From Bdellovibrio sp. (GTDB lineage Bacteria > Bdellovibrionota > Bdellovibrionia > Bdellovibrionales > Bdellovibrionaceae), in NCBI GenBank assembly GCA_014376435.1, contig JACMRL010000025.1:230226-294225 (forward strand): DNA of 64,000 nucleotides. Reading direction: 5' to 3'. Positions within the stretch are counted from its first letter, which is position 1, and each line of letters begins with the position of its first letter. Both the position numbers and the translations under genes were made by a program. This document shows, one piece after another, positions 1 to 9,884 of this stretch. The notes beneath the pieces are model-generated. The model worked only from the letters and a program-made list of their open reading frames with translations, had not been told where the DNA came from and did not search any database.

Positions 1-1026
1 AGTTTGCCAGAATCGGCGGGCTTAGGCGTCGATAAGTTGGTTCGTGATGATAAAGTGATCGCTTTAATTGGTGGTTTGTCTTCAAAAGAAGCAACGGGCA
101 TTGCCCAGCGCGCGGAATTTTTGAATCTTCCTTTTATCGCTCTTTCGCAAAAATCTGGTTTAACAAATATCGGCGAATTTATTTTCAGAAATTCTTTAAC
201 TCCCGAAATGCAAGTCGACCAGCTGGTGCAGTACGCTTACGATAAACTAGGTGCGCGTCGCTTTGCAGTTCTTTATCCGAATGATTCTTACGGCGTCGAG
301 TTTTCAAATATTTACTGGGATCATGTGTTAGCGCGTAACGCCCAAGTTGTAGCGGCACAAACTTATGATCCCAAAGAAAATGATTTTACCAACGTAATTA
401 AAAAATTAGTTGGAACTTATTATCCAGAAGCCCGTCCCGATGAATACCGCGATCGTATGAAAGAATTACGTTTGGCAAAAAAAGATCGCGCTGAAAAAAA
501 TAAAAACAAAAAGAACTCTCGCGAACATGAGACTGAAGAGAATGTTTTAAGTCCCATCGTCGACTTTGATGTTTTATTTTTACCTGATAGCGGAAAATCT
601 TTAGGCCAAGTGATGGCGTTTATGAAGGTGAATGATGTGCCAAAATTAACTTACTTAGGAACTAACATTTGGAATACGCCAGACATCGTAAAAAGAACTG
701 GTACTCAAGCTGATGGAATTTTCTTTGTCGATGCGGTGGATTTGAATGATACCAGAATGCGCGAAACTGATTTTTTCAAAGAATACGTGGCTCAATATAA
801 CGAAGAACCCACTCTGATTGAAATGCAGGCGTTCGAGTCTGCAAAGATTATTCGCGATGTGACCTCGTCAGGCGCTACCACAAGGGATTCTGTGGCTTCA
901 CGTCTGCGCAGCCTTGGCAGAAGCCCGGGTATTACGGGAGAGCTTAGAATGTCAAATTTGCGCGAATTAGAGCGCCCCGTACATGTTTTATCATTGGATA
1001 AAGGAATTATAAAAAAAATTGAATAG
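1..1026 (+). CDS. Type-1 periplasmic-binding-fold protein (branched-chain amino acid receptor / penicillin-binding protein activator-like), 5' truncated
   Basis: Open frame runs to the window edge; translation contains VIALIGGLSSKEATGIAQRAEFLNLPFIALS and YPNDSYGVEF, typical of type-1 periplasmic-binding folds. Confidence 0.7.
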   Translation, partial: SLPESAGLGVDKLVRDDKVIALIGGLSSKEATGIAQRAEFLNLPFIALSQKSGLTNIGEFIFRNSLTPEMQVDQLVQYAYDKLGARRFAVLYPNDSYGVEFSNIYWDHVLARNAQVVAAQTYDPKENDFTNVIKKLVGTYYPEARPDEYRDRMKELRLAKKDRAEKNKNKKNSREHETEENVLSPIVDFDVLFLPDSGKSLGQVMAFMKVNDVPKLTYLGTNIWNTPDIVKRTGTQADGIFFVDAVDLNDTRMRETDFFKEYVAQYNEEPTLIEMQAFESAKIIRDVTSSGATTRDSVASRLRSLGRSPGITGELRMSNLRELERPVHVLSLDKGIIKKIE

Positions 1027-1119
1027 TTGTTAACCGATTTTTTTACCAGAAACGTCTTAAGACCCAAGAAAGGCTAGCATCACGCTAACCTAGATTAAGG
1101 TCTGTAACAGGAGGTTTCC

Positions 1120-1491
1120 ATGGATCTAATTAAAGCATGCAAGGAAAAGTTACTAAGAACCAAAAGCGATTTGATGAATCGTGCCAAACAAGCGGCCGAT
1201 CATTTCAACCAAATCGATAAAGCTAGCGGAGATGAGATCGATCAGTCTGCTGCGCATCAAGAAGAACACACTTTTTTAATCAATCAGACCCGAATCAAAA
1301 ATCAATTACTAGAAATTGAATACGCGCTAGGCCGCATGGAAAAAGGTTCTTACGGAATCTGCGAAGAAACCGCAGAGAAAATTGAAACTGATCGTTTGCT
1401 AGCATTGCCTTGGACACGATTGAGTATTGAAGGGGCGGAAATGCGTGAAACTGCTCAGAAAAAATACTCTATGACGAATCATGTTCGATGA
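1120..1491 (+). CDS. DksA/TraR-family protein with degenerate zinc finger
   Basis: Helical N-terminus and GSYGICEETAEKIETDRLLALPWTRLSIEG match the family layout, but only one Cys is left; SD aggagg upstream. Confidence 0.75.
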   Translation: MDLIKACKEKLLRTKSDLMNRAKQAADHFNQIDKASGDEIDQSAAHQEEHTFLINQTRIKNQLLEIEYALGRMEKGSYGICEETAEKIETDRLLALPWTRLSIEGAEMRETAQKKYSMTNHVR

Positions 1492-1498
1492 TTCGTCA
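1472..1498 (+). terminator. 11-bp perfect stem-loop (TGACGAATCAT-GTTCG-ATGATTCGTCA) over the stop codon of the first DksA/TraR paralog
   Basis: Direct inverted repeat; no immediately adjacent U-tract, so terminator role is uncertain. Confidence 0.45.
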
Positions 1499-1589
1499 CG
1501 CAAACCTAAATCTTTTTTTGGTGACATAAATCTGAGCTCGGCTAATTATCCCTGAAACTTTTGGAAACTTTTATCTAGGGGGGAATTAG

Positions 1590-1964
1590 ATGAACAGCGC
1601 CGAAGTACTTAGCTCAGATTTAGATTTAGTTAGGAGATCTCTTTTAGTACAAAAGAGCGAAATTCTTAATAAACACATGGAATTTAAAAATTTACAGCAC
1701 TCATCTGCCAAGGCAACAGATGAGGCCGATGCGGTTGTTCAAGACTTACAAGATAATTTAAATATTCAATTACACGAAAGAGATCAGTTCTCTTTATTAC
1801 TCATCGATAAAGCTTTGTCTAAATTCGCTGACGGGACCTATGGCCTGTGCGAATGTTGCGCCGACGTTATTGATGTACGCCGCTTAAAAGCGCGCCCCTT
1901 AGCCACTCTGTGCATTGCGTGCATGGAAGACCAAGAAGCACCCGGTAAACATCTTTTCCAATAA
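1590..1964 (+). CDS. DksA/TraR C4-type zinc-finger protein
   Basis: YGLCECCADVIDVRRLKARPLATLCIACME, a C4 finger; SD-like aggggggaa upstream. Confidence 0.85.
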   Translation: MNSAEVLSSDLDLVRRSLLVQKSEILNKHMEFKNLQHSSAKATDEADAVVQDLQDNLNIQLHERDQFSLLLIDKALSKFADGTYGLCECCADVIDVRRLKARPLATLCIACMEDQEAPGKHLFQ

Positions 1965-1990
1965 GACTTTAGACTCATTGGAAGAGTGTT

Positions 1991-2008
1991 ACTGACACGG
2001 ATGTCAGT
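1991..2008 (+). terminator. Hairpin ACTGACA-CGGA-TGTCAGT between the DksA-like gene and lon
   Basis: 7-bp perfect inverted repeat followed by T-rich sequence. Confidence 0.45.
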
Positions 2009-2102
2009 CTTGATTTTCATTTCTTAACAAAACCAGACTTCAAATAGCTCAAGCGTTCTAGAGAACACTCCGAATAATCTCACAAGGAAACAGGAGCAAC
2101 TC

Positions 2103-4514
2103 ATGACATTTGATAATCAGGCAGTAGAAATTCCTCAAACATTACCCATGTTACCAGTACGCGATATCGTCGTATTTCCATACATGATCATTCCCTTATT
2201 TGTGGGCAGAGAAAGTTCAATCCGTTCGGTTGAAGAAGCTTTGGCAAAAAATCGCCTCATCTTCTTAGCGTCACAAAAAGATATCGCGGAAGAAAATCCT
2301 TCTGCAGACAGCATCTACGAAATTGGTACCATCGCAAAAATTATGCGTATGAGAAAATTATCTGATGGCCGAGTTAAAATTTTAATTCAAGGTGAGGCCA
2401 AAGGCCGCATCAAATCTTTTACCAAAACTTCTGGCAGCTTCGAAGTTGTGGTTGAAAAAGTAGAAGACATTTTACCAGCGGCTAGCTTGCCTGAAGTTGA
2501 AGCCTTGGTACGTACGGCTAAAGAGTGCATCGAAAAAACGATCGCTTTAGGTAAAGCACTTTCTCCGGATATTTTATTAGTATTAGACGATGTTACTGAT
2601 GCCGGGCGTATTGCCGATTTAATCGCAAGCAATATGGGTTTAAAAGTTCAAGACGCGCAACGCGTTTTAGAAACAATCGATGCAAAAGAAAGACTTTTAA
2701 TCGTTTGCCAACTTTTACAAGCTGAACTTGAAGTTTTACAAGCTCAAGCAAAAATCCGCGGATCCAGCCGTGGCGAAGATCAAAAAAACTCACGCGAGAA
2801 TTTTTTACGTGAACAAATGAAAGCTATAAAAAGTGAACTTGGCGATAGCCAAGATGCAAAGTCTGAAGAGATGGACGAGCTTAAAAATAAAGTAATCGCG
2901 GCGGGAATGCCGGCAGCCATCGAAGCAGAATCTTTAAAACAATTATCGCGTTTAGAAAGAATGCACCCCGACGCTTCAGAAGCGACGATGGTTCGTACTT
3001 ACCTAGACTGGATGGTTGATCTTCCTTGGAGCAAACAATCAGAAGATATTATTGATATTAAACAGGCGAAACAAATTCTTGATGACGATCACTATGATCT
3101 GCAAAAAGCAAAAGACCGCGTATTAGAATTTTTAGCCGTAAGAAAATTAAAAGCGACGATGAAGGGTCCAATCCTTTGTTTCAGCGGCCCTCCCGGGGTC
3201 GGCAAAACTTCTCTTGGTAGATCAATCGCAAAAGCAATGGGTCGTGAGTATTTCCGTATCGCTCTTGGCGGCGTAAAAGATGAAGCCGAGATTCGCGGCC
3301 ACAGAAGAACTTACGTTGGCGCAATGCCGGGTAAAATAATTCAAGCTTTACGCCAAGCAAAAACTAGAAATCCAGTTATCGTATTAGATGAAATCGATAA
3401 AATGGCTTCTGACTTTAAAGGTGATCCATCTTCAGCGATGCTTGAGGTGTTAGATCCAGAACAAAATTCAACTTTTCGTGATAACTACTTAAACGTCGAT
3501 TTCGATTTATCGAATGTATTATTTATCGCGACGGCAAACGTAGTTGAAAATATTCCGGCGGCACTACGTGACCGTATGGAAATGATCAGCATCCCTGGTT
3601 ACACTGAAAATGATAAATTATTAATTACTAAAAAACATTTGATCGATCGTCAGGTTGAAGCAAATGGAATCACTTCTGAAAACATTAAGTTTACAGATGA
3701 AGGTATCAAGTTCTTAATCGCGGGCTACACCCGTGAAGCCGGTCTTCGTAACCTTGAGCGCGAAGTTGGCTCGGTTTGCCGTAAGGTTGCAAAACGCATC
3801 GTGATGGATGGCGCAACTTATCTCGAAATTAACGCGACCACGGTTCCAGAGCTTTTAGGCCCACCACGTTTTATGCGTGAAGATAAAATGCTTGAATCAA
3901 ACATCGGTGTTGTTCAAGGTTTAGCTTGGACTCAAGCCGGCGGCGAAGTTCTATTAATTGAAGCATTAAAAATGAAGGGCAAAGGCAGCATGATGTTAAC
4001 GGGCCAGTTAGGCGACGTTATGAAAGAATCTGCTCACGCCGCAATGTCATATGCAAAAGCGCACATGGAAGAATTAAGTATTCCAGCTGAGTTTTTCGAT
4101 AAGTTTGATGTGCACGTGCATTTGCCAGCGGGCGCAATCCCTAAAGATGGACCTTCCGCAGGTATCACATTAACAACGGCATTAGTTAGCTTGATGACTG
4201 ACACGCCGGTAAGAAATGATATTGCGATGACCGGCGAAGTTACATTACAAGGTCGTGTGTTACCCGTTGGTGGAATTCGTGAAAAATGTTTAGCGGCTTT
4301 AAACTTAGGGATTACAAATATCATCATCCCTTACGCAAACGCTAAAGATTTAGAAGATATTCCGGCGGTATTTAAAGAAAAAATTAATTTCATCTTAGCT
4401 GAAAACCTAGATGAAGTATTTGCGGTTGCTTTTGAAAAGTCAGATAAATTTAAAAAGTCTGGCGCAAACAAAAATCCAGCGAAGAAGCAAAAAACTTCTT
4501 CTGCCGCCGCCTAA
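2103..4514 (+). CDS. lon: ATP-dependent protease La
   Basis: Lon N-domain [15 protein letters not shown], Walker [10 protein letters not shown], proteolytic Ser motif KDGPSAGI; 803 aa full length. Confidence 0.98.
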   Translation: MTFDNQAVEIPQTLPMLPVRDIVVFPYMIIPLFVGRESSIRSVEEALAKNRLIFLASQKDIAEENPSADSIYEIGTIAKIMRMRKLSDGRVKILIQGEAKGRIKSFTKTSGSFEVVVEKVEDILPAASLPEVEALVRTAKECIEKTIALGKALSPDILLVLDDVTDAGRIADLIASNMGLKVQDAQRVLETIDAKERLLIVCQLLQAELEVLQAQAKIRGSSRGEDQKNSRENFLREQMKAIKSELGDSQDAKSEEMDELKNKVIAAGMPAAIEAESLKQLSRLERMHPDASEATMVRTYLDWMVDLPWSKQSEDIIDIKQAKQILDDDHYDLQKAKDRVLEFLAVRKLKATMKGPILCFSGPPGVGKTSLGRSIAKAMGREYFRIALGGVKDEAEIRGHRRTYVGAMPGKIIQALRQAKTRNPVIVLDEIDKMASDFKGDPSSAMLEVLDPEQNSTFRDNYLNVDFDLSNVLFIATANVVENIPAALRDRMEMISIPGYTENDKLLITKKHLIDRQVEANGITSENIKFTDEGIKFLIAGYTREAGLRNLEREVGSVCRKVAKRIVMDGATYLEINATTVPELLGPPRFMREDKMLESNIGVVQGLAWTQAGGEVLLIEALKMKGKGSMMLTGQLGDVMKESAHAAMSYAKAHMEELSIPAEFFDKFDVHVHLPAGAIPKDGPSAGITLTTALVSLMTDTPVRNDIAMTGEVTLQGRVLPVGGIREKCLAALNLGITNIIIPYANAKDLEDIPAVFKEKINFILAENLDEVFAVAFEKSDKFKKSGANKNPAKKQKTSSAAA

Positions 4515-4571
4515 TAACCACAGACTGCGCCCCCCCTCCCAAACAGCGAGGCGCATAAACTGTTTCCTTAT

Positions 4572-4605
4572 AAACCCAACAACTAACCTTGTTGGGTTTT
4601 TTTAT
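4572..4605 (+). terminator. Rho-independent terminator of lon
   Basis: aaacccaacaa-ctaacc-ttgttgggttt followed by T-run. Confidence 0.9.
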
Positions 4606-4706
4606 TATGTGATCGCTGACATACAAAATGCGTGTCTCAATATGAGAATTTTTCAACTGGACTCAATTTCTCATTTTGAAAAACCGATTAAGATTTTGAG
4701 GTACGA

Positions 4707-6593
4707 ATGAAATTTTTTATTTTTTTACTAAGTATGTTCATGGTTACTAATGCTTTCGCGGCGAATTACGATTACAAAAAGTATTGGGAGCACGAAGAAC
4801 TAAAAGCTGCAAACGTGCAACTTTCTTTCTATACAAAGAACAGCCCCGTTGCTAAATTAAAAAATATCGCAACTATGACCATCTCGAAAGATAATAAAGA
4901 GTCTTTTGATAGCGTCTTAGGAACTTTCAAAAGATCGCTGGGTACAACGAAATGGGCCGTTCAAACGGTTGATGGCCTTGATATTCACGAATCTTTTGAA
5001 CCACATAGCAATGCTTTATACCGCTTAGCTTTCAATAAAAAAACAAATCAGTACTCAATCGGATCTGTAAAGTTACGTTTTTTATTACCAAGTTATTTAG
5101 AGCTTCATCAATTACAAGTTGAAAAGTTAACTGGTTCACCGACTAGAAAAACAGCTTCGTTGCTTTACGAAATTTTTATTCCCAAAGTTCAGGCAGATAT
5201 TAAGAGCATTCTGAGCTCGGTCGGGGGCGCTTTAACTAAAGATTTAAACTTGGCCGGGGGCGCTTTTACTAAAGATTTAAATACCAGTATCAAAACGGGT
5301 GCGATGGAAATTCGCGCGGGTGGATCAGATATTCGGGCCGGTCTAGACAACGCCGCTGTTTCGGGGCGCGAATTAAGTTCAACCGCTAGAGATTTGTTGA
5401 GTCCAAAAAGTGTCGCAAAACTAACCGCGATTACTGCTTTAACAGCTGCCGCAGTAAATTGTTTAACAACTTATGCCGCGCAAGGAACTTGGGAGCTCAT
5501 GAAGCGTGCTTATTATGAGGTCAAAGGCGAATTTCCTACTGAAGAAAAAGAAGAACGCATTAAAAGCTTCGAAGCTTCTTTGAAGTCTTTCAAAAAACTA
5601 TCTCCAGAGATGGAAGGGCTTGAAACAAAGTTAACGGTCTATGCGAATACTGTTTCAACGATATCTAATTTGCCAGCGGAAACTTCGCTCGCACAAATTG
5701 ATGCTGATATTGCGAAATTAAAACAGTCTCAAACAGAAGCCGCGGTCGCGCTGGAGGGCTGTGGAGATTGCACCAAAAAAAGAGTTCTTGAAATTAAGCA
5801 GCTTGAAGAAATGAAACAAATTATTAAAGAGGCTGGCGGAACTGTAGCGAGTGCGCAAAAACTTTCATGTGAAAAACTTGATCAAAGTTTTGAAGCATGG
5901 ACAGATGCGGAATCTCAGCTAACGATCGCTCGTGCAAGCATCGTTCGTGATGCGCGTGTCTTCATGGGTTTAGTAAGCAGCACAGCACAGCCTGAACTTG
6001 TCATGCAGGAGCAAAGAAAACAGAACAATTCGTGCGCTAATCCGCTAGAAAGCCGAATTTCAAAAATTACTCCGGACGATAAAGATTTTTGTGAGAACAA
6101 CCCTCGCTCAAATCGTACCGTATGTGAAAATATTCGTTACATTCAAAAAGATTTTGCTTCTTGTAATGTAGCGGCGAGCGCAAAAATCAGCGATAGCACT
6201 CTATCAAAATTAGCTAAAAACGCGGCTAATTTTAATGAAAAGATTTCTGATCTTTCTAAAGAATTATCAACTGCTGATTGTGTTGAAGCAAAAAACGGCG
6301 CGTGCACGACGCCTGGACCTTACGAGCAAATTCAAGCAAGTATCGAATCTAAGTTGCGCGCCACCTACAAACAGTGTCCGGACCGTGAGTTTGCAAAAAG
6401 TATTGCTCGTGGGGAAAGCTCAGTAAAAGCGTTAGAAGATGCGGTTGCAGCTAAAAACGTAGCAAAGTCGGAGACGAGTATGCCATCGCAAATACCAAAG
6501 TTATTTTCTGAATTATTTTCAAAAATTAAAAGCGCGGCCAGCGCACAGCGCGCAGCTAGCAGTTATCAAAACACGGCTATCGTAGGCAATTAA
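4707..6593 (+). CDS. Secreted protein of unknown function
   Basis: Signal peptide MKFFIFLLSMFMVTNAFA; 628 aa; several C-terminal Cys; no recognised domain. Confidence 0.8.
   Translation: MKFFIFLLSMFMVTNAFAANYDYKKYWEHEELKAANVQLSFYTKNSPVAKLKNIATMTISKDNKESFDSVLGTFKRSLGTTKWAVQTVDGLDIHESFEPHSNALYRLAFNKKTNQYSIGSVKLRFLLPSYLELHQLQVEKLTGSPTRKTASLLYEIFIPKVQADIKSILSSVGGALTKDLNLAGGAFTKDLNTSIKTGAMEIRAGGSDIRAGLDNAAVSGRELSSTARDLLSPKSVAKLTAITALTAAAVNCLTTYAAQGTWELMKRAYYEVKGEFPTEEKEERIKSFEASLKSFKKLSPEMEGLETKLTVYANTVSTISNLPAETSLAQIDADIAKLKQSQTEAAVALEGCGDCTKKRVLEIKQLEEMKQIIKEAGGTVASAQKLSCEKLDQSFEAWTDAESQLTIARASIVRDARVFMGLVSSTAQPELVMQEQRKQNNSCANPLESRISKITPDDKDFCENNPRSNRTVCENIRYIQKDFASCNVAASAKISDSTLSKLAKNAANFNEKISDLSKELSTADCVEAKNGACTTPGPYEQIQASIESKLRATYKQCPDREFAKSIARGESSVKALEDAVAAKNVAKSETSMPSQIPKLFSELFSKIKSAASAQRAASSYQNTAIVGN
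5223..5288 (+). repeat. 33-nt tandem duplication (GGALTKDLNLA / GGAFTKDLNTS)
   Basis: Two adjacent near-identical 33-nt units within the 4707-6593 CDS. Confidence 0.8.
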
Positions 6594-6601
6594 TTTTAAC
6601 T

Positions 6602-7015
6602 TTAGTTTCTGAGACGAGTATTTTCAGACTCAAGAACCTTAACTAGGGTCTTGATGTCTGCAAGCTCTTGACGCAGACCTTGGATCTGCGTTTCTTTTTC
6701 TTGAAGAACTTGCGTGTAAGCTTTCTTCAAATCCGTTAAAAGGCGGTTTGCCGCCGTAATCACAGATTCACCCGCATCTTGTTGCTGCGTATTTTGTGTA
6801 TGTAAAGATGCCGATTTGGGCTGAACGTCACTTCTTAGGGAGGGGCGATGTTCATCGGCACTTTCATCTTCCATAATCATATACTTACCTTCATCAAACC
6901 GATATTGGATATCCTCGGCCTTAATGCGGCGGCGAAGTGTAGAGATACTCACTTGATGCTTAATTGAGTATTCAGCTAGTGGCAGCCAACTTTGTGTTGT
7001 TGTCATCTTGTTCAC
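6602..7015 (-). CDS. Small helix-turn-helix plus coiled-coil protein, putative DNA-binding
   Basis: N-terminus WLPLAEYSIKHQVSISTLRRRIKAEDIQ looks like a winged HTH; C-terminus is heptad-rich. Confidence 0.65.
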   Translation of the reverse strand: MNKMTTTQSWLPLAEYSIKHQVSISTLRRRIKAEDIQYRFDEGKYMIMEDESADEHRPSLRSDVQPKSASLHTQNTQQQDAGESVITAANRLLTDLKKAYTQVLQEKETQIQGLRQELADIKTLVKVLESENTRLRN

Positions 7016-7157
7016 CTCGACTACTCAAAGCCTAGCATAGGCGAAAGCCTTGTCAAATAGGGATTTCAGCTTAGCCCTTGGTCTTGGTTAGTCAGAGTAT
7101 GCGTGCATATTTTGGGGTTTATCTAAGGTTTTTTTCATGGTTAACTAGACTTAGATC

Positions 7158-8363
7158 ATGAATATCCAATCGAAAAAGAAAATAGCGTTAGTTTTAAGTG
7201 GTGGCGGAGTAAAAGCGGCTGCCTATCATATTGGCGTTTGCTTAGCCTTAAAAGAAAAAGGATTTGTCTTTGCTGGAGGGTCTAAAGAGTGGGTTCAGCA
7301 AAAATATCCAACCGATAAGCCAGATAAAAGTCCCACAATTCGTTTGTACGTGGGGTCTAGTGCGGGTTCTTTTATCGCTTCAATCTTGGCTTCGGGTCGG
7401 TCTTTAGAATCTTTAATTACTGCATTTCAAGTGGGTCTTGGGGACTCACCTTTTTATGATCTTCCAAAAGAAGAACATCTAAAACCCGTCGGTTACCGCC
7501 ATGTTTTTAATTTAAATTCAAAACGCATGTTGAGCTGGCTACCAGAAAGTCTTTTGCAAAAATCACTTTTAACCGGTGGTCTAGAAGTTCTATTAAAGAA
7601 AGGCTTCAAATTAAACGGTCTTTTTAATACAAACGGAATTGAAAGGTATTTACGTAAATATGTTTTGGATGAAAATGAGTTCTCACGATTAGGGGTCGAA
7701 CTTTACGTGATTGCGACCCAGCTAAACCACTCTCGCAAAACGATCTTTGGACCCTTTTTAGAAAGTACTAAAAACGAAACAACCAATTTTATTGGTTACT
7801 CGAAAATATCTGAATCGGTCGCGGCCTCTAGCTCTTTACCGCCCGCTTTTGCTCCTTACCCGATTAAAAGACCCGATGGAAAAGATATTTATCATTATGA
7901 CGGTGAAATTCGCGATACTCTAAGTACTCACGTGGCCGCCGACCATGGTGCCGATTTAATTATTGCTTCGTATTCAATGCAGCCTTATCACTATTCTCCA
8001 GAAATTGGATCATTACACACTTACGGAATGCCGACGATTATCAATCAGGCTTTATATCAAGTGCTGGAGCAGAAAGTTGCGAAGCACATTCTTTTTCAAA
8101 AACAGAAAAAAGATACTTACTTAGCCGTGAAAAAATCATGTGAAGACTTAAATCTTTCAGTCGATGCGAAAAATAAAATATTAAAAAAAATGCGAGACGG
8201 TTTAGCCTTTAAGCCCGAGGTTGATTATATTTATATTTCACCCCGCGCACAAAATTACGAAATGTTTTTTGCCGATCACTTTTCACTTAATCCACAGATC
8301 TTAGAGAAGATTTTGCGAATCGGATTTAAATCAGGATTACAAGTTCTGCGCGAGCATTGTTGA
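7158..8363 (+). CDS. Patatin-like phospholipase
   Basis: LVLSGGGVKAAAYHIGV oxyanion motif, GSSAG nucleophile elbow, DGE/R motif. Confidence 0.92.
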   Translation: MNIQSKKKIALVLSGGGVKAAAYHIGVCLALKEKGFVFAGGSKEWVQQKYPTDKPDKSPTIRLYVGSSAGSFIASILASGRSLESLITAFQVGLGDSPFYDLPKEEHLKPVGYRHVFNLNSKRMLSWLPESLLQKSLLTGGLEVLLKKGFKLNGLFNTNGIERYLRKYVLDENEFSRLGVELYVIATQLNHSRKTIFGPFLESTKNETTNFIGYSKISESVAASSSLPPAFAPYPIKRPDGKDIYHYDGEIRDTLSTHVAADHGADLIIASYSMQPYHYSPEIGSLHTYGMPTIINQALYQVLEQKVAKHILFQKQKKDTYLAVKKSCEDLNLSVDAKNKILKKMRDGLAFKPEVDYIYISPRAQNYEMFFADHFSLNPQILEKILRIGFKSGLQVLREHC

Positions 8364-8378
8364 TTGTCATTTGCCAAA

Positions 8379-8408
8379 AAAGAAGGGCTCAACAGGAGCC
8401 CCTTCTTA
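8379..8408. terminator. Bidirectional terminator between convergent patatin and nuoN genes
   Basis: aagaagggctc-aacag-gagccccttctt, with one bulge. Confidence 0.75.
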
Positions 8409-8428
8409 TTCGAATTTAATCATCTAAA

Positions 8429-9883
8429 TTACATCAAGCTGTTTTCGATCATATTAAACAGTGGCCCTGAAGCTAAACCTAATACGATAATCAGCAAAGC
8501 AGAAATAACAATCGCAACGGTTGTTCCGAAATGTTTTTCATCTGAAACATCGCAATCACCGTCACGCATGTACATAACGACGATGGGGCGTAAGTAGTAG
8601 TAAACACCGATCGCTGAGTTTAAAACTCCCCATAGTGCTAACCATAATAAGCCTTCGCTTACGGCGGCGCTAAATAAATAGAACTTGCCAAAAAATCCTA
8701 GTAAAGGGGGAATACCCGCTAACGAAAGTAAGAAAATTGTTAAACAGAAAGCCAACAGAGGTTGCTTTTTTGCAAAACCTGCTAAGTCATCCGTTTGAAT
8801 AGCCGACCCTTCGTTCTTTTCAATTAAGCTTACAATCGCAAACGCTCCGAAAGTCATCAGCGAGTACGCTAGCAAATAAAACACCACACTCGATGCGCCA
8901 AATGCAGAATTCTGACTGATGCCCGCCGTTATGACGCCCACTAAGATATAACCCGAGTGAGAAATCGATGAATACGCGAGTGTGCGCTTTAAGTTTGTTT
9001 GAACCAATGCCGCCACGTTCCCGATTGTCATCGTGATAACCGCAAACCACTGCAGAACTAAAAATAAATTTTCAGATCCGATTAATGGCTTCGTCGCAAT
9101 GACTCTTAAGAACGCCGCAAATGAAACCGTTTTTACGGCTGTTGCCATAAACGAAGTAACCGGAGTTGGTGCGCCCTGGTAAACGTCTGGAGTCCACGCA
9201 TGGAACGGGGCAATCGAAACTTTAAAACAAAAGCCTAAAGTTATGAAGCTGATACCAAACATGAAAACTTTATTTGTTTTAATTAAAACCGCTGCGTTTT
9301 CCATTAAGTCTAAAATATTAACGGTGCCGGCGCTGCCGAATACAAATGAAACTCCGTACAAGAAAATCGCTGATGCAAAAGATCCTAAAACGAAATACTT
9401 GATTGCCGCTTCTTTTGAAATTTTTTGTTCGTGAGACATGGCAATCATTAGATATAAAGACAATGACATCAGCTCTAAACCAATAAAAACGGTAATCAGA
9501 TCAACCGCAGAAACTAAAATCAACATTCCAACGATTGAATTCATCGCTAAGAAAATAAGTTCTGAAAATTGTAAGCCGCGTGTCGCCGGATTTTCGTACA
9601 TCAGAACCATGGCTCCGCCAGCTGAAATCACCGCGATTAAACCCATCCACTGCGTTAATCCATCGAATACTAATTGCCCGTTAAAAGCGGTTTTGCCTGA
9701 TCCACCAAAAACAATTAATAGACCTGCCGCTAAAAATAAACCAATCAACGAAATAATAATTGTCGAAGTTGGGCTTTGTTCCACATTCCCGCGCAATACC
9801 TTTATTGATAAGGGAATAAGGCTGAAAAGAAACAGCGCAATCATCGGAGAAACTAATAAAATATCTGCCAACATTGTATTCAT
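8429..9883 (-). CDS. nuoN: NADH-quinone oxidoreductase subunit N
   Basis: Multi-TM antiporter-like subunit; LAYSSISHSGYILVG motif; position after nuoM. Confidence 0.95.
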   Translation of the reverse strand: MNTMLADILLVSPMIALFLFSLIPLSIKVLRGNVEQSPTSTIIISLIGLFLAAGLLIVFGGSGKTAFNGQLVFDGLTQWMGLIAVISAGGAMVLMYENPATRGLQFSELIFLAMNSIVGMLILVSAVDLITVFIGLELMSLSLYLMIAMSHEQKISKEAAIKYFVLGSFASAIFLYGVSFVFGSAGTVNILDLMENAAVLIKTNKVFMFGISFITLGFCFKVSIAPFHAWTPDVYQGAPTPVTSFMATAVKTVSFAAFLRVIATKPLIGSENLFLVLQWFAVITMTIGNVAALVQTNLKRTLAYSSISHSGYILVGVITAGISQNSAFGASSVVFYLLAYSLMTFGAFAIVSLIEKNEGSAIQTDDLAGFAKKQPLLAFCLTIFLLSLAGIPPLLGFFGKFYLFSAAVSEGLLWLALWGVLNSAIGVYYYLRPIVVMYMRDGDCDVSDEKHFGTTVAIVISALLIIVLGLASGPLFNMIENSLM

Positions 9884-9884
9884 A

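Noticed and set aside
792-1067. 91-aa minus-strand ORF
   Set aside because: Antisense to the periplasmic-binding protein gene
4411-4710. 99-aa plus-strand ORF overlapping lon 3' end
   Set aside because: Out-of-frame read across the lon terminator; no SD or signature
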